From: Argyresthia goedartella
Taxonomy: Eukaryota; Arthropoda; Insecta; Lepidoptera; Argyresthiidae
Direction: 5' to 3'
NCBI GenBank assembly: GCA_949825045.1
Contig: OX463829.1
Location: forward strand, 29,761,715 to 29,825,714
Length of the DNA: 64,000 nucleotides
The notes below the pieces were generated by a model that saw only the letters and a program-made list of their open reading frames with translations, was not told the DNA's origin and did no database searches. Positions within the stretch are counted from its first letter, which is position 1. Each line of letters begins with the position of its first letter. Position numbers and translations under genes: made by a program. This document shows positions 32,046-43,711 of the stretch, piece by piece.

Positions 32046-33070
32046 ATATATATGTTTTAGTTTGCGTTTCACTTTGCCACTGCATTTTGTGAACTCATCA
32101 CATCACACAGTGAACTTAACCCACAATCACTCTTAATATCACTTATGCACTAACCGCACGTCAGGACAACAACAACAGGAAGACAGGTGGTACACCGATT
32201 GCACCCAAGAGCGCAAAATGCTGCATTTGGCTTGTCTGCGGCGGCGCGACGAGCCGGCGCGAGGCGCCCATTTTGTGTGGACATTAAACACTTACATACA
32301 CAATAGTTATTTGTGTCACAAGGGAGCAAAATGATCTATTTACGGCGAGGGCGGTACATTGAATCCAGAGTGAAGGGAAGGATTCTATGATAGAATCCTG
32401 AGCGCAGCGAGGGATTCTAATTTAGAATCCTGAGCGTACGAAGGATTCAAGCGTTAACGCCCATGACGAAAATAATTTTGCACATGATTGACACTTACAA
32501 CTTTTCACACCGACTATGAGGAAAATTAAAAAATTAAATGCTCCAAAAAATTAAATAACCATACTTTGAATTATACTTTCACCACTTTTACAGTAATCGA
32601 ACAACGTAAAAAAAAATTATAATGGTGGATTGTGAAGAATTAGGGAAAGGTGACCACAGATAAAATATTCCTGTGTACTTTGACTAATGTGTAAAAATAA
32701 TCGAATCTAATATTACAATGGTTTCAGCATTCATTATATCATAATAACAGTCATCGATAGTTTTGATTTCAGTAAAACAAATAATTTATTGTGACATTTT
32801 TTTAATATTACGAAAAATTCATAAATTTTCATTTAACGTTGTTAAAGTTAAAACTTGAAACATGTTCGTTTTTAATCGACTACGTCATCGTAGTCGATTG
32901 TAATGTGATTTCATAATTACATTCGATTATTTTAATCTGTGTTAAATAGGGACATTGCGTAAATGCTACATGCCAATGAATAAATTAAAAAAGTAGCTTG
33001 AACAGAAAAGTAGCATTTTGCTCCCTCTCGTCGTGGAGCAAAACTTACTTTTCCGAATGAAAGGTGTGAA
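32046..33070. other. Unassigned; paired GGATTCTA hairpins
   Basis: At 32374-32450, GGATTCTATGATAGAATCC and GGGATTCTAATTTAGAATCC, each a dyad, occur about 34 bp apart with the same CTGAGCG spacer. The rest is AT-rich with no gene. Confidence 0.4.
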
Positions 33071-33242
33071 AAAATTATTTCTGGCCCCACACTAGAATAC
33101 CCTGTGTCTTGGGAACCAGAAACAGCGACTTCACACACATACAAACATCCAAGTTCTGGGTTTTTTTTATCCCCAACTGGGGATCTAACCCGGGACCTCT
33201 CGCAGCTAGGCAGAGCCACAACTGCAGCACCGCAGAGGTCGT
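33071..33242 (-). mobile_element. tRNA-derived SINE, copy 2
   Basis: Same body and head as 30455-30671. On the minus strand the box B reads GGGTTAGATCCCC, diverged, and GTTGTGGCTCTGCC marks box A. Confidence 0.7.
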
Positions 33243-33344
33243 CTGACTGCCAAATTTACTGCCACATACGGCATTTTGCGCCCTTGACAGCAATCGATAT
33301 ACTATTGCTATTCGTATTTCATAAAAGACTCAGGCCCCAGAAAT

Positions 33345-33480
33345 AGTGACTTCACGAAATTATACTCTCGAGAATTTTCTCACTACGGCCGGGATTTCAA
33401 CCCGAAACTCTGACCCTCAAATCCGAATTTCACATTCGCTCTCGCTTTGTATTCTCTAATCCGCTACAGAGGCCACTTAG
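33345..33480 (-). mobile_element. Second SINE-like head
   Basis: The minus strand has GTGGCCTCTGTAGCGGATTA (box A-like) and GGGTTGAAATCCC (box B-like). The body differs from the main SINE family. Moderate evidence. Confidence 0.4.
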
Positions 33481-33494
33481 AGATGGGACCTACT

Positions 33495-33730
33495 AGCGAC
33501 AATTACTATGAGCTGCCGCTGTCGGTCTGTCTGTCTGTCCGTCAGCGGGCTGTATGATACAGCCTGTATCTTATGAACCGTGATAGGCAGAGAGTTGAAA
33601 TCTTCACAGAATATATATTTCCGCTACAGCAACAAATAATGAACTACACACAATAAAAAAAAAACCCTATACAAGCGTTTCCTTCTAAGGAATCGTTCGT
33701 GCGTGAGTCCGGCTCGCACTATACCGATGT
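33495..33730. repeat. GGGTTCCGTACC-family fragment
   Basis: GTCTGTCTGTCTGTCCGTCA, CGTGATAGGCAGAGAGTTGA and TTCGTGCGTGAGTCCGGCTC follow the order of the copy at 56318-56606 but lack the left end. Confidence 0.6.
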
Positions 33731-33765
33731 TTTGGGATTCAACGCATAGCAACAGCCGAGCCGCG

Positions 33766-33800
33766 CGCAGTGAGCGCGCAGTGAGTGCGCAGTGAGTACG
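33766..33800 (+). repeat. GCGCAGTGAG short tandem repeat
   Basis: Three to four units of 10 bp with small changes (GCGCAGTGAGCGCGCAGTGA and onward). Confidence 0.6.
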
Positions 33801-33989
33801 TGTTACGTCTCGATTGCGCCGGCGCCGGTCACGCCTCTCTCGGGAATGCGGCAACAAGTGCGTTACGTTCTCGGTCCGTCTGATGTTCTCTGGGTTAGTA
33901 GGGGCCCAGACACCTTTCAGGTAACTGACCGACATAAATACACGTATATCCACTTTCTACACCTATCATCACCTCTGCTGTGATGATGT

Positions 33990-34115
33990 GATGATTGATG
34001 ACGTCAGTGGCTTAGCGGTTGAGGTTCTGCTGTAGAAGCGGGAGGTACCGGGTTTGAATCCCGAAAAGAGGAAAGAAATAAAACTGTCTGGCTGGACAGA
34101 ATAATCTGTTTGTGA
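33990..34115 (+). mobile_element. tRNA-like SINE head on plus strand
   Basis: GTGGCTTAGCGGTTGAGG (box A) and GGGTTTGAATCCC (box B) lie 35 bp apart. They are followed by AAAGAAATAAAACTGTCTGG. It does not fold as a full tRNA. Confidence 0.55.
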
Positions 34116-35299
34116 TGTCGCTGCCTCTGGTTCTGATGACTCAGGATAATTTGTTAATGTACTTGTCTGTCGAGTTTACGGCATGACTCTCAGTCGGGGC
34201 GTGTAAAAGTTGTACAATATTTGCGCAAGAGTTGCTAACGAGACTGTTCGAGTCGTCAGTTTTATAGACTTTTATGTGACTTTTACTGCCTTTTTATGCA
34301 TGTTTTATCTCGCGATTGTCACTTGTTTTTCCTGTGCTTGACGTACGCCGCCTGGCCTGCACGTCTGAGACTTATAATTATTATAAGCAAAGAAAGAGAA
34401 CCTTTGTACTAAGTCAATAGTATGTAATTGTGATCAAATAAATACCCTTGACTGGCATAATGAACCTCAAATGAGTTCTTACGTCAAGAAGGCTGCATCA
34501 ATCATATACAATAAGATAAAAACTCTTCCGTTTTCCGACATCTTTGATATCAATAATGTTCTTATTCCAAGCGCTTGTTGGATCTACAAAGAGCAAAGCA
34601 ATAGTGGCAATAAGATTAAGTAATAATGATGAAATTATGAGTTAAGCTTTATGCGTTTCAGACTGTCCACGGGGGGGTGAAATTTGTATTTTGTGAGATT
34701 CGCAAAATTACTAATACTCAACTACTACATCAGCATACTTGATTGTCCATTTGTTTATACATCTATGGCTACTTTTGTTTAGCTCGTGAGTAGTTTAAGG
34801 ATTTTCTGTTAATCATCTTATACAGTTCATTCATTTTGTTAGTTTCAGTTTGTTTCTCTTTTCAAGGAACGCCGACACTTACTCAAAGGAAGCCGTTGCC
34901 AGAGAAATAACAAATTATAAATTGGTTGGCATTATAAAATTTAGGATGCATCAGAAATACTAATTAATTAATACTAAATAATAGTTAATACCAACCTATA
35001 TTAGAACTTCTATCTCTAGAAAATAAGGTCGTAGTCACTTGTTGGCCATATCTCCCTGTTAGCTATCACGTAACATCAAACTACGTCGGTATTACAGTAT
35101 TCCCAAGATAAAAGGCCCGGTGATAGCGTCCGTGTCACTGACGTATTAAGGTTGAATTTAGTTTGGGCCACAGGGCCTTATATTTTGTGAAGCCGCGGTC
35201 ATGAATATTTATGACAAGTAAGTTGTAAAAGTACCCAACGAATTCTTAACCTAGCATTACACAAACCGGAGAAGATTGGCCGATTTTATTACGAATTAT
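34116..35299. other. Unassigned
   Basis: A small dyad CTTATAATTATTATAAG lies at about 34370. No gene or repeat family was recognised. Confidence 0.3.
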
Positions 35300-35456
35300 T
35301 AATTTAGCACCGTGTAATAAGAGTCCGTTTGCGCCAAGTGAAAGTTGTTGAGTTAGCACGAGCTAAGCGTGGGAACGCGCTGGGCCGGTTACGTAAGCGT
35401 GCGACGAGAGATGACCGGCCGCGATGCGATGTGTCGATACGATACCATACAAGCAG
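35300..35456 (+). other. Candidate first exon ending in a consensus donor
   Basis: This is a GC-richer island with several CpGs in AT-rich DNA. It ends at CAAGCAG followed by GTAAGTGCC, a textbook donor (GT at 35458 or within two bases). A short frame with ATG at 35369 reads into the donor. No downstream partner was identified. It could be a 5' non-coding exon of the plus-strand gene at 43110, or of another gene. Confidence 0.3.
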
Positions 35457-38019
35457 GTAAGTGCCCATATTTGTATTGCTATTCTTTGGAGTGGACAGCT
35501 AACAGTGATATGATCTTTTTGCGTAGTGCCAACTATGATGTTGTTGAGGAAGTGACAAATTAGTTAAGACGCTGAGTAACGTCACATTCGGTCAAATGTC
35601 CATCTTAAAAGGAGATCCCAAAAAATATATGCTATGAAGACATCCCTTTTTTGTAATTTGTGTGATTGAAAACATCGCATGTGAATGGGTACTATATGAC
35701 AAAAAAAACTTAATATATGTTTTTCACCATAAACTTGGTAAAACTTGCTATTTCTTGGGATCTAAAAATTATATTGATATGGATATTGCTTCAAAAAATA
35801 GGTACACAAATATATATTTAAACAGTGGGTTTGAAATTATAATAAAAATAAATAAAAAAGAAAATTTTCGCAAAGTTCTGCCGCAGCGACTGATGTAACA
35901 GCCATATTGTGTGAGCTGCAACTTTGTTTTAATATGGTTATGTCCAAAATTCCAACCTCCACGATTCGAGTTGCTAATTTTACCAATAGACGAGCCTTAA
36001 GTATGATGTTCTCTCTTGATAATTTATGGCTATGGAATACACGATACTGCTGGTCAAATGAAGCGTTGCTGCCATGCCATATTAGTGCTGCCTATTCCCG
36101 AGCGAGGGATTTCTCAATCAAGATATACATAAAGATAAAAGTGATCTACTTAAACCAAGACTCACCATAGTGCTCGATGCATGGAGCCCACTACACTAAA
36201 CCCCATACAACATTTGCACATTATTTTATATAAACATTTTGTCATCAAGATATGAATCGTTATTGTTCTGGTGAAAACGACAATTTTCTGCCACGATAGT
36301 ATGAAAATTCATTAGGTTCAGCACGCATGCGCCTTGTGCGCCCATTGTGCGGGCGCGTCGTCCACAACCAACCCAAATGTCACGGGTACCTGGGTAGGTA
36401 GGTACGGTATATTCATAATCGTTTCCTTGTGTCGTAATTTTAGGTAGAACCGTACACCTTATATGTATAGGTACATAGCACAAAATATGGATGATGGATG
36501 ATGGATGATGGATGTCGATTTCATCAAATCGACGGGATCTCGTTGGATGCGGTAGGCAGCACGCAGTTGTCTAAAAAACCGCTGCTGATATTTGCAATTT
36601 AATTTCATTTCATTAGCTTTTGAATAGTAATAATAGAACTTGAATAGTGTGAATCATGTTATATAGGTAAATAACCGAGTGAAAAGTGGAGGAAAAACCA
36701 TCTGCAGCCGCCCAACAGAGCTCCAACAGTTATTTCAATTTGTAGTCTTTACTCCAGGGTTAACAAAAACCCATATCTATGAATACCTTACAACTAGAGA
36801 TACATAATTTATTATAAAAACACAAAATACAATGTGAATACAAAATACGCATCTGCTGAGACTGAAATCTGTGATCTACAGGCTCGAGTAAGTGAATTAC
36901 ATAACACTTCAGTCGATGTTTAACAAATTACTATCACTTGACAATGCTCACCACCACCATCTCAATCAAGACAACTCAACAAGGTAGATTAAGCAGTTCA
37001 CCAACTACACTCACCAGGGAAGACATACCAATATGTTTGATAAATATAGATCAAAATTGGTCTTTAACAACAACGACTACTTATAAATGGAGTTAACGTG
37101 AAGATAGATATACACTTGGAATGTACAGCCCGTTTACTACCGCCTCAGGAGTCAGCAAGCAAACAACAGCTCTCTCCAGTGCAGTCTATGCCAACATCCG
37201 CCAGAAGTAGGCCTGCTTCATCGACCAGCTCTGCCATGGACTGTAGTGAACCAAAGGCTCCTGCACTCGAGCTCGAAGATGAGGAACATATTACATACAT
37301 ATATTAAGGGCAAGGCATGGGTTTGATGATGCTGGATGAGTATTTAAATCACCGGGTGATTAACATCTGTATACACGGTGATTAATGCACACAACTAGTA
37401 CAGTGTATTTTTAATAGTAGTTGTAGGAAATCATTAGCTGTTTAAATATTGGTGTGGAAAAGATTATTACTTCTGCATTTCCTTGTAAGGGGTCATCTTC
37501 AAAAGGACGTGATAACTATATAAATAGTGCAGTATAACGGTCAACATGATAATAATGTTTATCTTGACCTGGGGGGTTACCAAAATCTTTTCCGATTCAA
37601 ATTAGGTTCAAAACAAGAACATCACCATGGCATCCATTTCCATTCCACTTCGCCTTAATGGGCTTTATTTACCTAACACTAAGACTTGTTTTAAGACGGT
37701 CACGGAAATCGTGCGGATCAAATTAGGTTCCTAAACTGAATCGGCATAAGACGTTGTGGTAACCCCCCTGAACAGAGTTATTTCTGAATTCAGGCAGAAA
37801 AAAGATAGGGTGTATCTAGCTAACTACTCTAAACGACAACTTCCTATGTAATAAGTATTAAATTTATTATATGACTCTGTCATAATAAGTATGACAGAGG
37901 TTCCTAGTGCAATATTTAGTAGTAATACAAATATTGATATTGACGTGGCAAAACATGGTATAGATGATACCGGTGTATAAATTCAACAATGCAGTTGGAC
38001 GAAAATGGCATTAGTGACC
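35457..38019. other. Unassigned; (GGAT)n-like run and possible LINE ORF1 remnant
   Basis: A GATGGATGATGGATGATGG microsatellite lies at 36486-36514. At 36850-37310 the plus strand has gag-like fragments (SAETEICDLQARVSELHNT, then a Ser/Pro-rich stretch) which may be the first ORF of the LINE at 38020. I am not certain of this. Confidence 0.3.
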
Positions 38020-39740
38020 TTTAATGCGCTGGTGTGAAAGCTATCTCCAAAACAGATCTTCATGTGTCAAAATAGACGATAGCCTCAGTGTCCAAAGGCC
38101 AGCTTCAGTAGGAACGGCCCAGGGCTCTGTGCTCGGTCACTTCCATTTTCTGACCTATGTAAATGACATGCGCGGCTGCCTTGACTCGTGGTCAGCATTG
38201 CAGTTCCCTGATGATACCTACTTAATTATCGCCAGTGATGATGTGAACTCCGCGATCTGTGAACTTTAAGCAGACTTCGACGAGCTCAAGGAGGGGTGAT
38301 ATGACTCTGGCCTAGTTCTTGACAGCGACAAAACAAAACTCATGCACATCAAGCACAGAGGAATAAATAGGTACAGAGAGAAAGGTTCTAAGGAGCCTGC
38401 AAAATTCATATCTATACTGTTAGGGTTGGCAAAAGAGAAAAAAATAAAATTAACAAACTGTTACGAGCTTTTATTGTCCCCGCGATTTTATTATCTTATT
38501 CTTAGGGCGGTATGCCATTGAAATACTTAGGTATCTAATACAGTTCGTCACATGAGGTCACCCACTTATAAACTCAACTAGGTACTCATCATGGAACATA
38601 AATATGTGTAGGGTAATAATCTAATAACAATTACCTCACTAAATAACACGGTTTGTGCTACCTACTTTAACATTTTAAATAGGTATACCTAGTCTGGTAT
38701 TCATGTACTAACCTAGTAGACTCCTTGGGATAGTTAAAATATGAAATGTCTTTCCTGTTTCTATTATTATTCATACAAACAGTACAGTACACCATTTTGA
38801 AAGTCCAAAACGTATACTTAAACACTTTAATAACTATTTACAGTTTATTCCACATAATACAATTTGATAGGGTAGGTGACAATAAATAAGACGTGGCTTG
38901 TGCAGGCCCTCCTTTTGGGCACTGGCCGAACGAGCGTAAACCGGATTTATCAAGTGACGACGCGTACGCGACACAGTGGCCAGTGCTCACTCACACATGC
39001 GCAGTATGCTTGTAGTAGGTTACCTACGACGGCGTGGTTCTATGAACCCTTGTCTCTGCATCAAGTCACTATGCTTGAAAGGGAAACTTGAACGGCAACT
39101 TATATCGCATACCCATAATTGTATGCATGATCAAAGTGTAACAAAATCTTGCCACTGTACCAACATTAAAGTCGTCAACTCGCAAATCTACCTAGAACTG
39201 GTGATTGACCATAAGTTGAATTGGAGTTATCACATAGAACGAGTGTGTACAGCTGCGAGGTTTTCTAGCGAATATTTACATAATAAAAACTCGCCTACTT
39301 TTTAACATCAAGCTGATGCTGTACAATGCTCTAGCAGATTCTGTAATCTCCTATGGACTCAGCAGCTATGGAATCACTCATACATAAGTCATACCTCGAC
39401 TGTATACTGCCGCTACAAATTAAAATACAAAAAATAATAGTACCTCCAAAGATCAGACTCCAGCACGCAAATGATGCGCTCTCAAACTATTTAAACACTG
39501 TAAATCACTTCCAGTACACGCCAAAGTAGATTACGCACTATTAAAAGAACAATTCTTTAACTTAACCGTCCAAATACCGCTAGTACACAAAATTGGCACC
39601 ACGAAGAAAAAACTGACGACGGTAGGAGCTAACTACTACGGAAAATGCCGAATTGAATATCTTGTTCCTCGTCTTCTTAACAGTCTTTGTCCCTAACTTA
39701 AATCGTCAATCAACCACAAAATATCAACCACAAATTAAAA
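38020..39740 (+). pseudogene. LINE reverse transcriptase, interrupted
   Basis: 38024-38400 encodes CESYLQNRSSCVKIDDSLS, GTAQGSVLGHFHFLTYVNDM, ALQFPDDTYLIIASDD and LVLDSDKTKLMHIKHR; the catalytic pair is kept in FPDD but Ala became Pro. 39095-39740 continues with IKVVNSQIYLELVIDHKLNW, SYHIERVC and a heavily stopped C terminus. About 690 bp at 38405-39090 separate the halves and belong to an unidentified insertion. The gene is dead. Confidence 0.6.
38405..39090. other. Unidentified insertion splitting the LINE
   Basis: The inserted stretch begins near TGTTAGGGTTGGCAAAAG. It is AT-rich, then GC-richer from 38890. A solo LTR would fit the TGTT start, but no matching end or target duplication was found. 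Confidence 0.3.
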
Positions 39741-39941
39741 TCACTCCTTATAATTATCATTACTACCATAATTATACACGAACTGTTATTGTGTCTTTTA
39801 GCCAGCGAACGACTTCACGCTTATAGTAATTTATGTGACTGATATATAATGGAGGGCATTAAAACTCGTGAGTGTGTACAAAGCTATTCTTGCTATTCTA
39901 TTTTTAAGTGGCTTATGTTTAAACGATTACCAAAAACCTAT

Positions 39942-40725
39942 TTTCTTCTTCTTCTTCTTCTTCTTCAGCATTTCACCGTCCACCGTTGGACATATGCCTC
40001 CCCAGTTGTCCTCCATCTTGTGCGGTCCGCGGCCATTCTCGTCCAGGATAGGCCGACCGTGATCTTTATGTCGTCGGACCACCGTGTCGCAGGTCTTCCA
40101 ACGCTTCTTTTTCCTGTGCGGGGTCTCCAGAGCAAAACTTTAGAGCTCCATCTTCCGTCATTTCTGCGACAGATGTGTCCAGCCCATTGCCATTTAAGTC
40201 GCGCGACTCGTTTTCCTATATCGGTAACTTTAGTGCGTTGGCGGATGAGCTCGTTTCTTACCATGTCGCGGCGGGACACTCCGAGCATCGACCTTTCCAT
40301 CGCTCTTTGTGTGACTCTAAGTTTGTTCATCATCCCGGCAGTAAGCGTCCATGTCTCGCAAGCGTAAGTCATCACCGGGAGAACACACTGGTTATAGACT
40401 CTAGTCTTCAGCGATTGAGGGATCTTGGAGTGGAAGACGTCCTTGAGCTTTCCGAATGCTCCCCAAGAAAGCTGGATTCTTCGGTCAATCTCGCGATCCA
40501 GCGAGTCCCGTCCCAGTCTGATGATCTGCCCTAGGTAGTTATACTCCTCCACTTGCTCCATCACTCGGCCGTCTACTGTGATCGGATCTTGGGACATATC
40601 GGTCGTGCCCATAACCTTAGTCTTGTCCGAATTCATTTTAAGACCTACCCGGATAGATGCGTGGCACAGATCGTTGAGCATCTTTCCCAGTTCTGTGGGG
40701 GTTTCAGCCCAATTACACAATTACA
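39942..40725 (-). pseudogene. RTE-type LINE, 5'-truncated C-terminal ORF
   Basis: 251 open codons on the minus strand encode the RTE-clade end of the reverse transcriptase: KMNSDKTKVMG, VEEYNYLGQIIRLGRDSLDR, EIDRRIQLSWGAFGKL, LKTRVYNQCVLPVMTYACET, then WAGHICRRNDGRWS and GRPATRWSDDI. The first codons abut a stop at about 40724, so the palm is lost by truncation. The 3' end at 39942-39967 is a (GAA)n microsatellite tail, usual for RTE elements. No frameshift was seen in the retained part. Confidence 0.85.
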
Positions 40726-40739
40726 CAATACGAATTAAT

Positions 40740-41261
40740 CTTTATTTATTAGTTCCATCGACTGAGTAATCATGTTTGTCTTTTGTTGCACTTGCCTAAA
40801 TTTGGCAAAACCTTTAGCCAGGTTTCGCCAGCTTGTCGGGTCCTACTAGCTCACCACCAGTTTGAGTTGAATTAAGTAAGTTCGACGATCTTTACGGTCC
40901 ATTTTCTGCCGAATTTAGGCTAATGTAGTAATTACACGGCAACACTTATACGTATGGATAACTGACAATATCTTGGGGAATTATCGTTCCCATCATATGA
41001 ACAATTGTCTTATGAAAAAAATGGTCGTATATTCAATTTTTTGTGCTAAGTGTCCAACTCACATGACAAATACCAAAGTATGATATCATAGCAAGCATTA
41101 TCAAGTGTTGGATTACATAGCAGGAATGCACTTGAGATGTGTATGGTGATGGCAGGCGCGATTGTTTAGTTAGACACAGATTTATGTTGTCCTGCTAGCT
41201 AATTAAATCCTGACTCTCATCGATGATTGATGTGATGGGGTATCTATGAGCTTACATATTA
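40740..41261. other. Unassigned
   Basis: No gene or repeat recognised. Confidence 0.3.
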
Positions 41262-41378
41262 ATCCCTTCTAACGCGGTGCACTCTGACGTCAATACCTGA
41301 AAAAGTTTAACAAATACCTCGTGTTTGGTATCGTTTCCGTATAAATCAAGGACGAGGAATTCATTTCTGGAACAACAA
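41262..41378 (+). repeat. Left arm of a long inverted repeat
   Basis: From AATCCCTTCTAACGCGGTGC through GTATCGTTTCCGTATAAATC to AATTCATTTCTGG this arm matches the inverse complement of 42105-42226 with scattered differences. The arms are about 115 bp and 730 bp apart. Confidence 0.75.
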
Positions 41379-41734
41379 TTTCACCCATCCATAGAAAATA
41401 ATGAGATCGGTGCAAAAAAAATTTTTTTTTTTACAAAATTTGTTATAAAAATATGGTCGTATAGCCCTGGTAAACTACAAGTTACGAATATATATATATG
41501 TTTTTTAATGATTTGACATAAAAATTTGTTAAAATAAATAAATTGTGACGCGTGGCAAAGCAGCCGTAGAAGAAGTTTATATTTTGGATCTTATTGGACG
41601 AATTCCGTAATTCAAAGAATATTTATTTGTGATTATCTTTGAAGATTACTGTAGATGTATTATTTAAAAAAAAACAATAAATATGTAGAGATTATTATAT
41701 AAAAAAACTTCAACTAAATATATGGAGATACCAC

Positions 41735-41753
41735 AATAATAATAATAATAATC
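41735..41753 (+). repeat. (AAT)n microsatellite
   Basis: ACAATAATAATAATAATAAT. Confidence 0.9.
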
Positions 41754-41989
41754 ATTTATTTCAGACCAAGTCCATATACAAGTGTTAATAATAAGACTTA
41801 CAATCCATGTTAGTAGTACAATATAAACATAATACAATGCAGAGCAATTTTTGTTTGTTACAGTACCAGCTTATTTTAAACATTTGAGAGCAAATTGGTA
41901 TACCCAGTACTTGAAAATAGAGTTTTGTACACTTACTGAAAATATATAGATAAATGATAATCGTAACATTGTAGTAAATATGTGTAATA

Positions 41990-42226
41990 AAAAAAAACAT
42001 GTACAGTTTCCGCTGCAGCCACATAGATCGGTGCACCTTATTTCTCTTTTCAAACAATTGCACCTTCCAGCGCATTTTTCTCTGCATCTACATCTTATAC
42101 ACAGAAATGAATTTATATTTAATTTATCTCGTCCTTGATTTATACGGAAACGACACCACACAAGGTATTTGCTAAACTGTTTCAGATATTGACGTCAGAG
42201 TGCACCTCGGTAGAAGGGATTCCCCC
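41990..42226 (-). pseudogene. CXC (tesmin/TSO1-like) cysteine-rich fragment in right arm of inverted repeat
   Basis: The minus strand encodes CIRCRCREKCAGRCNCLKRE followed by IRCTDLCGCSGNCTC, a CxCxxxCxxxCxC...CxxxCxC pattern like half of a CXC domain. The flanking frame (YLVWCRFRINQG) lies in the arm that pairs with 41262-41378, where the Cys part is lost. CXC-type modules occur in some insect transposon proteins and in tesmin/MSL2-like proteins. I cannot tell which this is. The frame is only about 96 codons and is truncated. Confidence 0.45.
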
Positions 42227-42252
42227 CCCCCCCCCCCCTCCACCCTCCCCCA
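42222..42252 (+). repeat. Poly-C tract
   Basis: About 17 consecutive C residues followed by a C/T-rich stretch. Confidence 0.95.
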
Positions 42253-43015
42253 CCTACCTGCACGGTGGTGCCACCACGTGGTACCGGGCTAAATCAGCTC
42301 AGATGACCACTACGTATGCCTGTACCAAGCGGCTTCGCTTGTTGAAGATTTGCAAGGTTCCCATACAAGACCTGTCGACGCTGACCGTACTATATACATA
42401 TAAGAAATTACTATTTGTTGATACTCTACTCGTATTATTGCAGCCAACAGTATCGACGATGAGACTAATAGACGAGATATATGTACTAACTTTTTCCCGC
42501 GGTTTCTCACACCTTCTTTTAGTTGAGACCACCTTAGATCTAAATTACCAATACCATGCTTATCTGCCTGTACAGTTATTGTAGGTATATGTATAAAAAT
42601 TATAAATAGTAAGTATACCTGCTGAGTGCCACTTATTTCAGGAATGCTCATGTATTCCACCCCATGGCATTTGTGTTTCATATTTGGCGGCTATCCCTGC
42701 TTTCTTCACTTCTGGTAGTCTGCCGACCTATCTTGAGATGTAAGTAACTATAATCAGTCAATAACAACGCCGACAGATATTAGGTCCTTATCGCTCAGTG
42801 AAAACAGAACCAGAAGGTAGACAAAACTCCTGAGTGCAGGTTAGCCCACACCTAAAGAATGCTTATCGTAATCATGGTCACCACAATGTTATCAGTAGAA
42901 TGATAACAGAACTACTACTATCTACGTCAGACCGCATTGAGTTACCGTGAAGTCATGACTAAGGCTAACTAAATAACACCGATCACCGAACTGAGACAAC
43001 ACGCTAGTCCAGTGA
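42253..43015. other. Upstream region of the plus-strand gene, no repeat recognised
   Basis: Overlapping open frames of 77-149 codons on both strands at 42135-42681 have no domain and are judged chance. Confidence 0.3.
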
Positions 43016-43017
43016 GA

Positions 43018-43109
43018 AATTAATATATAAATCGTCGGCTTCGTCGGCCAACTCGTATTGAAGAGGATTTAGTGATTGTGTTACTTTTTTGGTAATTCTA
43101 GTGAACAAA
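43018..43109 (+). promoter_or_regulatory. Putative TATA promoter and 5' UTR of the plus-strand gene
   Basis: TTAATATATAAATC at about 43020-43033 is a TATA-like element 77-90 bp before the ATG at 43110. The intervening stretch has TCGTCGGC repeats. No clear initiator was found. Inference only. Confidence 0.35.
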
Positions 43110-43190
43110 ATGAGTGTGCCAATGTTGGAGAGATGTTGTTTCTGCCTGAGTTTGCACACTGGGACGTTGATTATTGGTTATTTGTTCACA
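43110..43190 (+). CDS. Four-TM host protein, exon 1
   Basis: ATG then 27 codons exactly, to a donor GTGAGT at 43191. It encodes MSVPMLERCCFCLSLHTGTL followed by IIGYLFT. The C-C-x-C-x-S-L-x-T-G-x-x-I-I-G-x-L start is the hallmark of an insect family of small four-span membrane proteins (LAPTM-like/DUF4728 type, which may include septate-junction tetraspans). Phase 0 out fits exon 2. Total CDS over four exons is 537 nt, 178 residues. Confidence 0.8.
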
Positions 43191-43553
43191 GTGAGTAACG
43201 TGCATACCTATTCAAAGATTGGTAATAATGCCAATTGTTATTTTTATCTATTATAATAGTAGTTGGTATTGGAACTGTTTAGTAGGCAAGATATTTGATG
43301 TTTCCTATGCAACTGTGGCCAAGAAGAAACGGCGAAAATTGGTCGAAGAAAGATGATTATTGATTATTACTAGATTGCTATAGGTAGGTGTATCGTATTG
43401 CTAATAGAGCAATGACACCGGTCATTATGTATAGTTTGCGACAGGCTGGGAAGGCCCACTCCAGGGAATCCAAACTTACTTTAATCATAATTTACAATGT
43501 CTTCCCGATTGACATCCCACCCATCCCAACCTGTCGCGATTTACCTAACTATC

Positions 43554-43711
43554 TATACCGCGATTTTTTATTTGAGGCCAGAAATGTAAACAAACAACTG
43601 TTATTTTCTAGAACAAAACCGTTGACTTTGACATTCATATTATACTTTTTGTGCTGGAAAATGACAGTTGTTTGTTTACATTTCTGGCCTCAAATTAAAA
43701 ATCGCAGTATA
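43554..43711. mobile_element. 158-bp MITE with about 58-bp TIRs
   Basis: TATACCGCGATTTTTTATTT and ATTAAAAATCGCAGTATA mark the ends. The arms match over almost 60 bp with a few changes, including GAGGCCAGAAATGTAAACAA. TA at both borders would fit a Tc1/mariner miniature. Confidence 0.75.

Noticed and set aside
42135..42681. Overlapping 77-149-codon frames on both strands
   Set aside because: They include the poly-C tract and inverted-repeat arm and have no domain. Judged chance.
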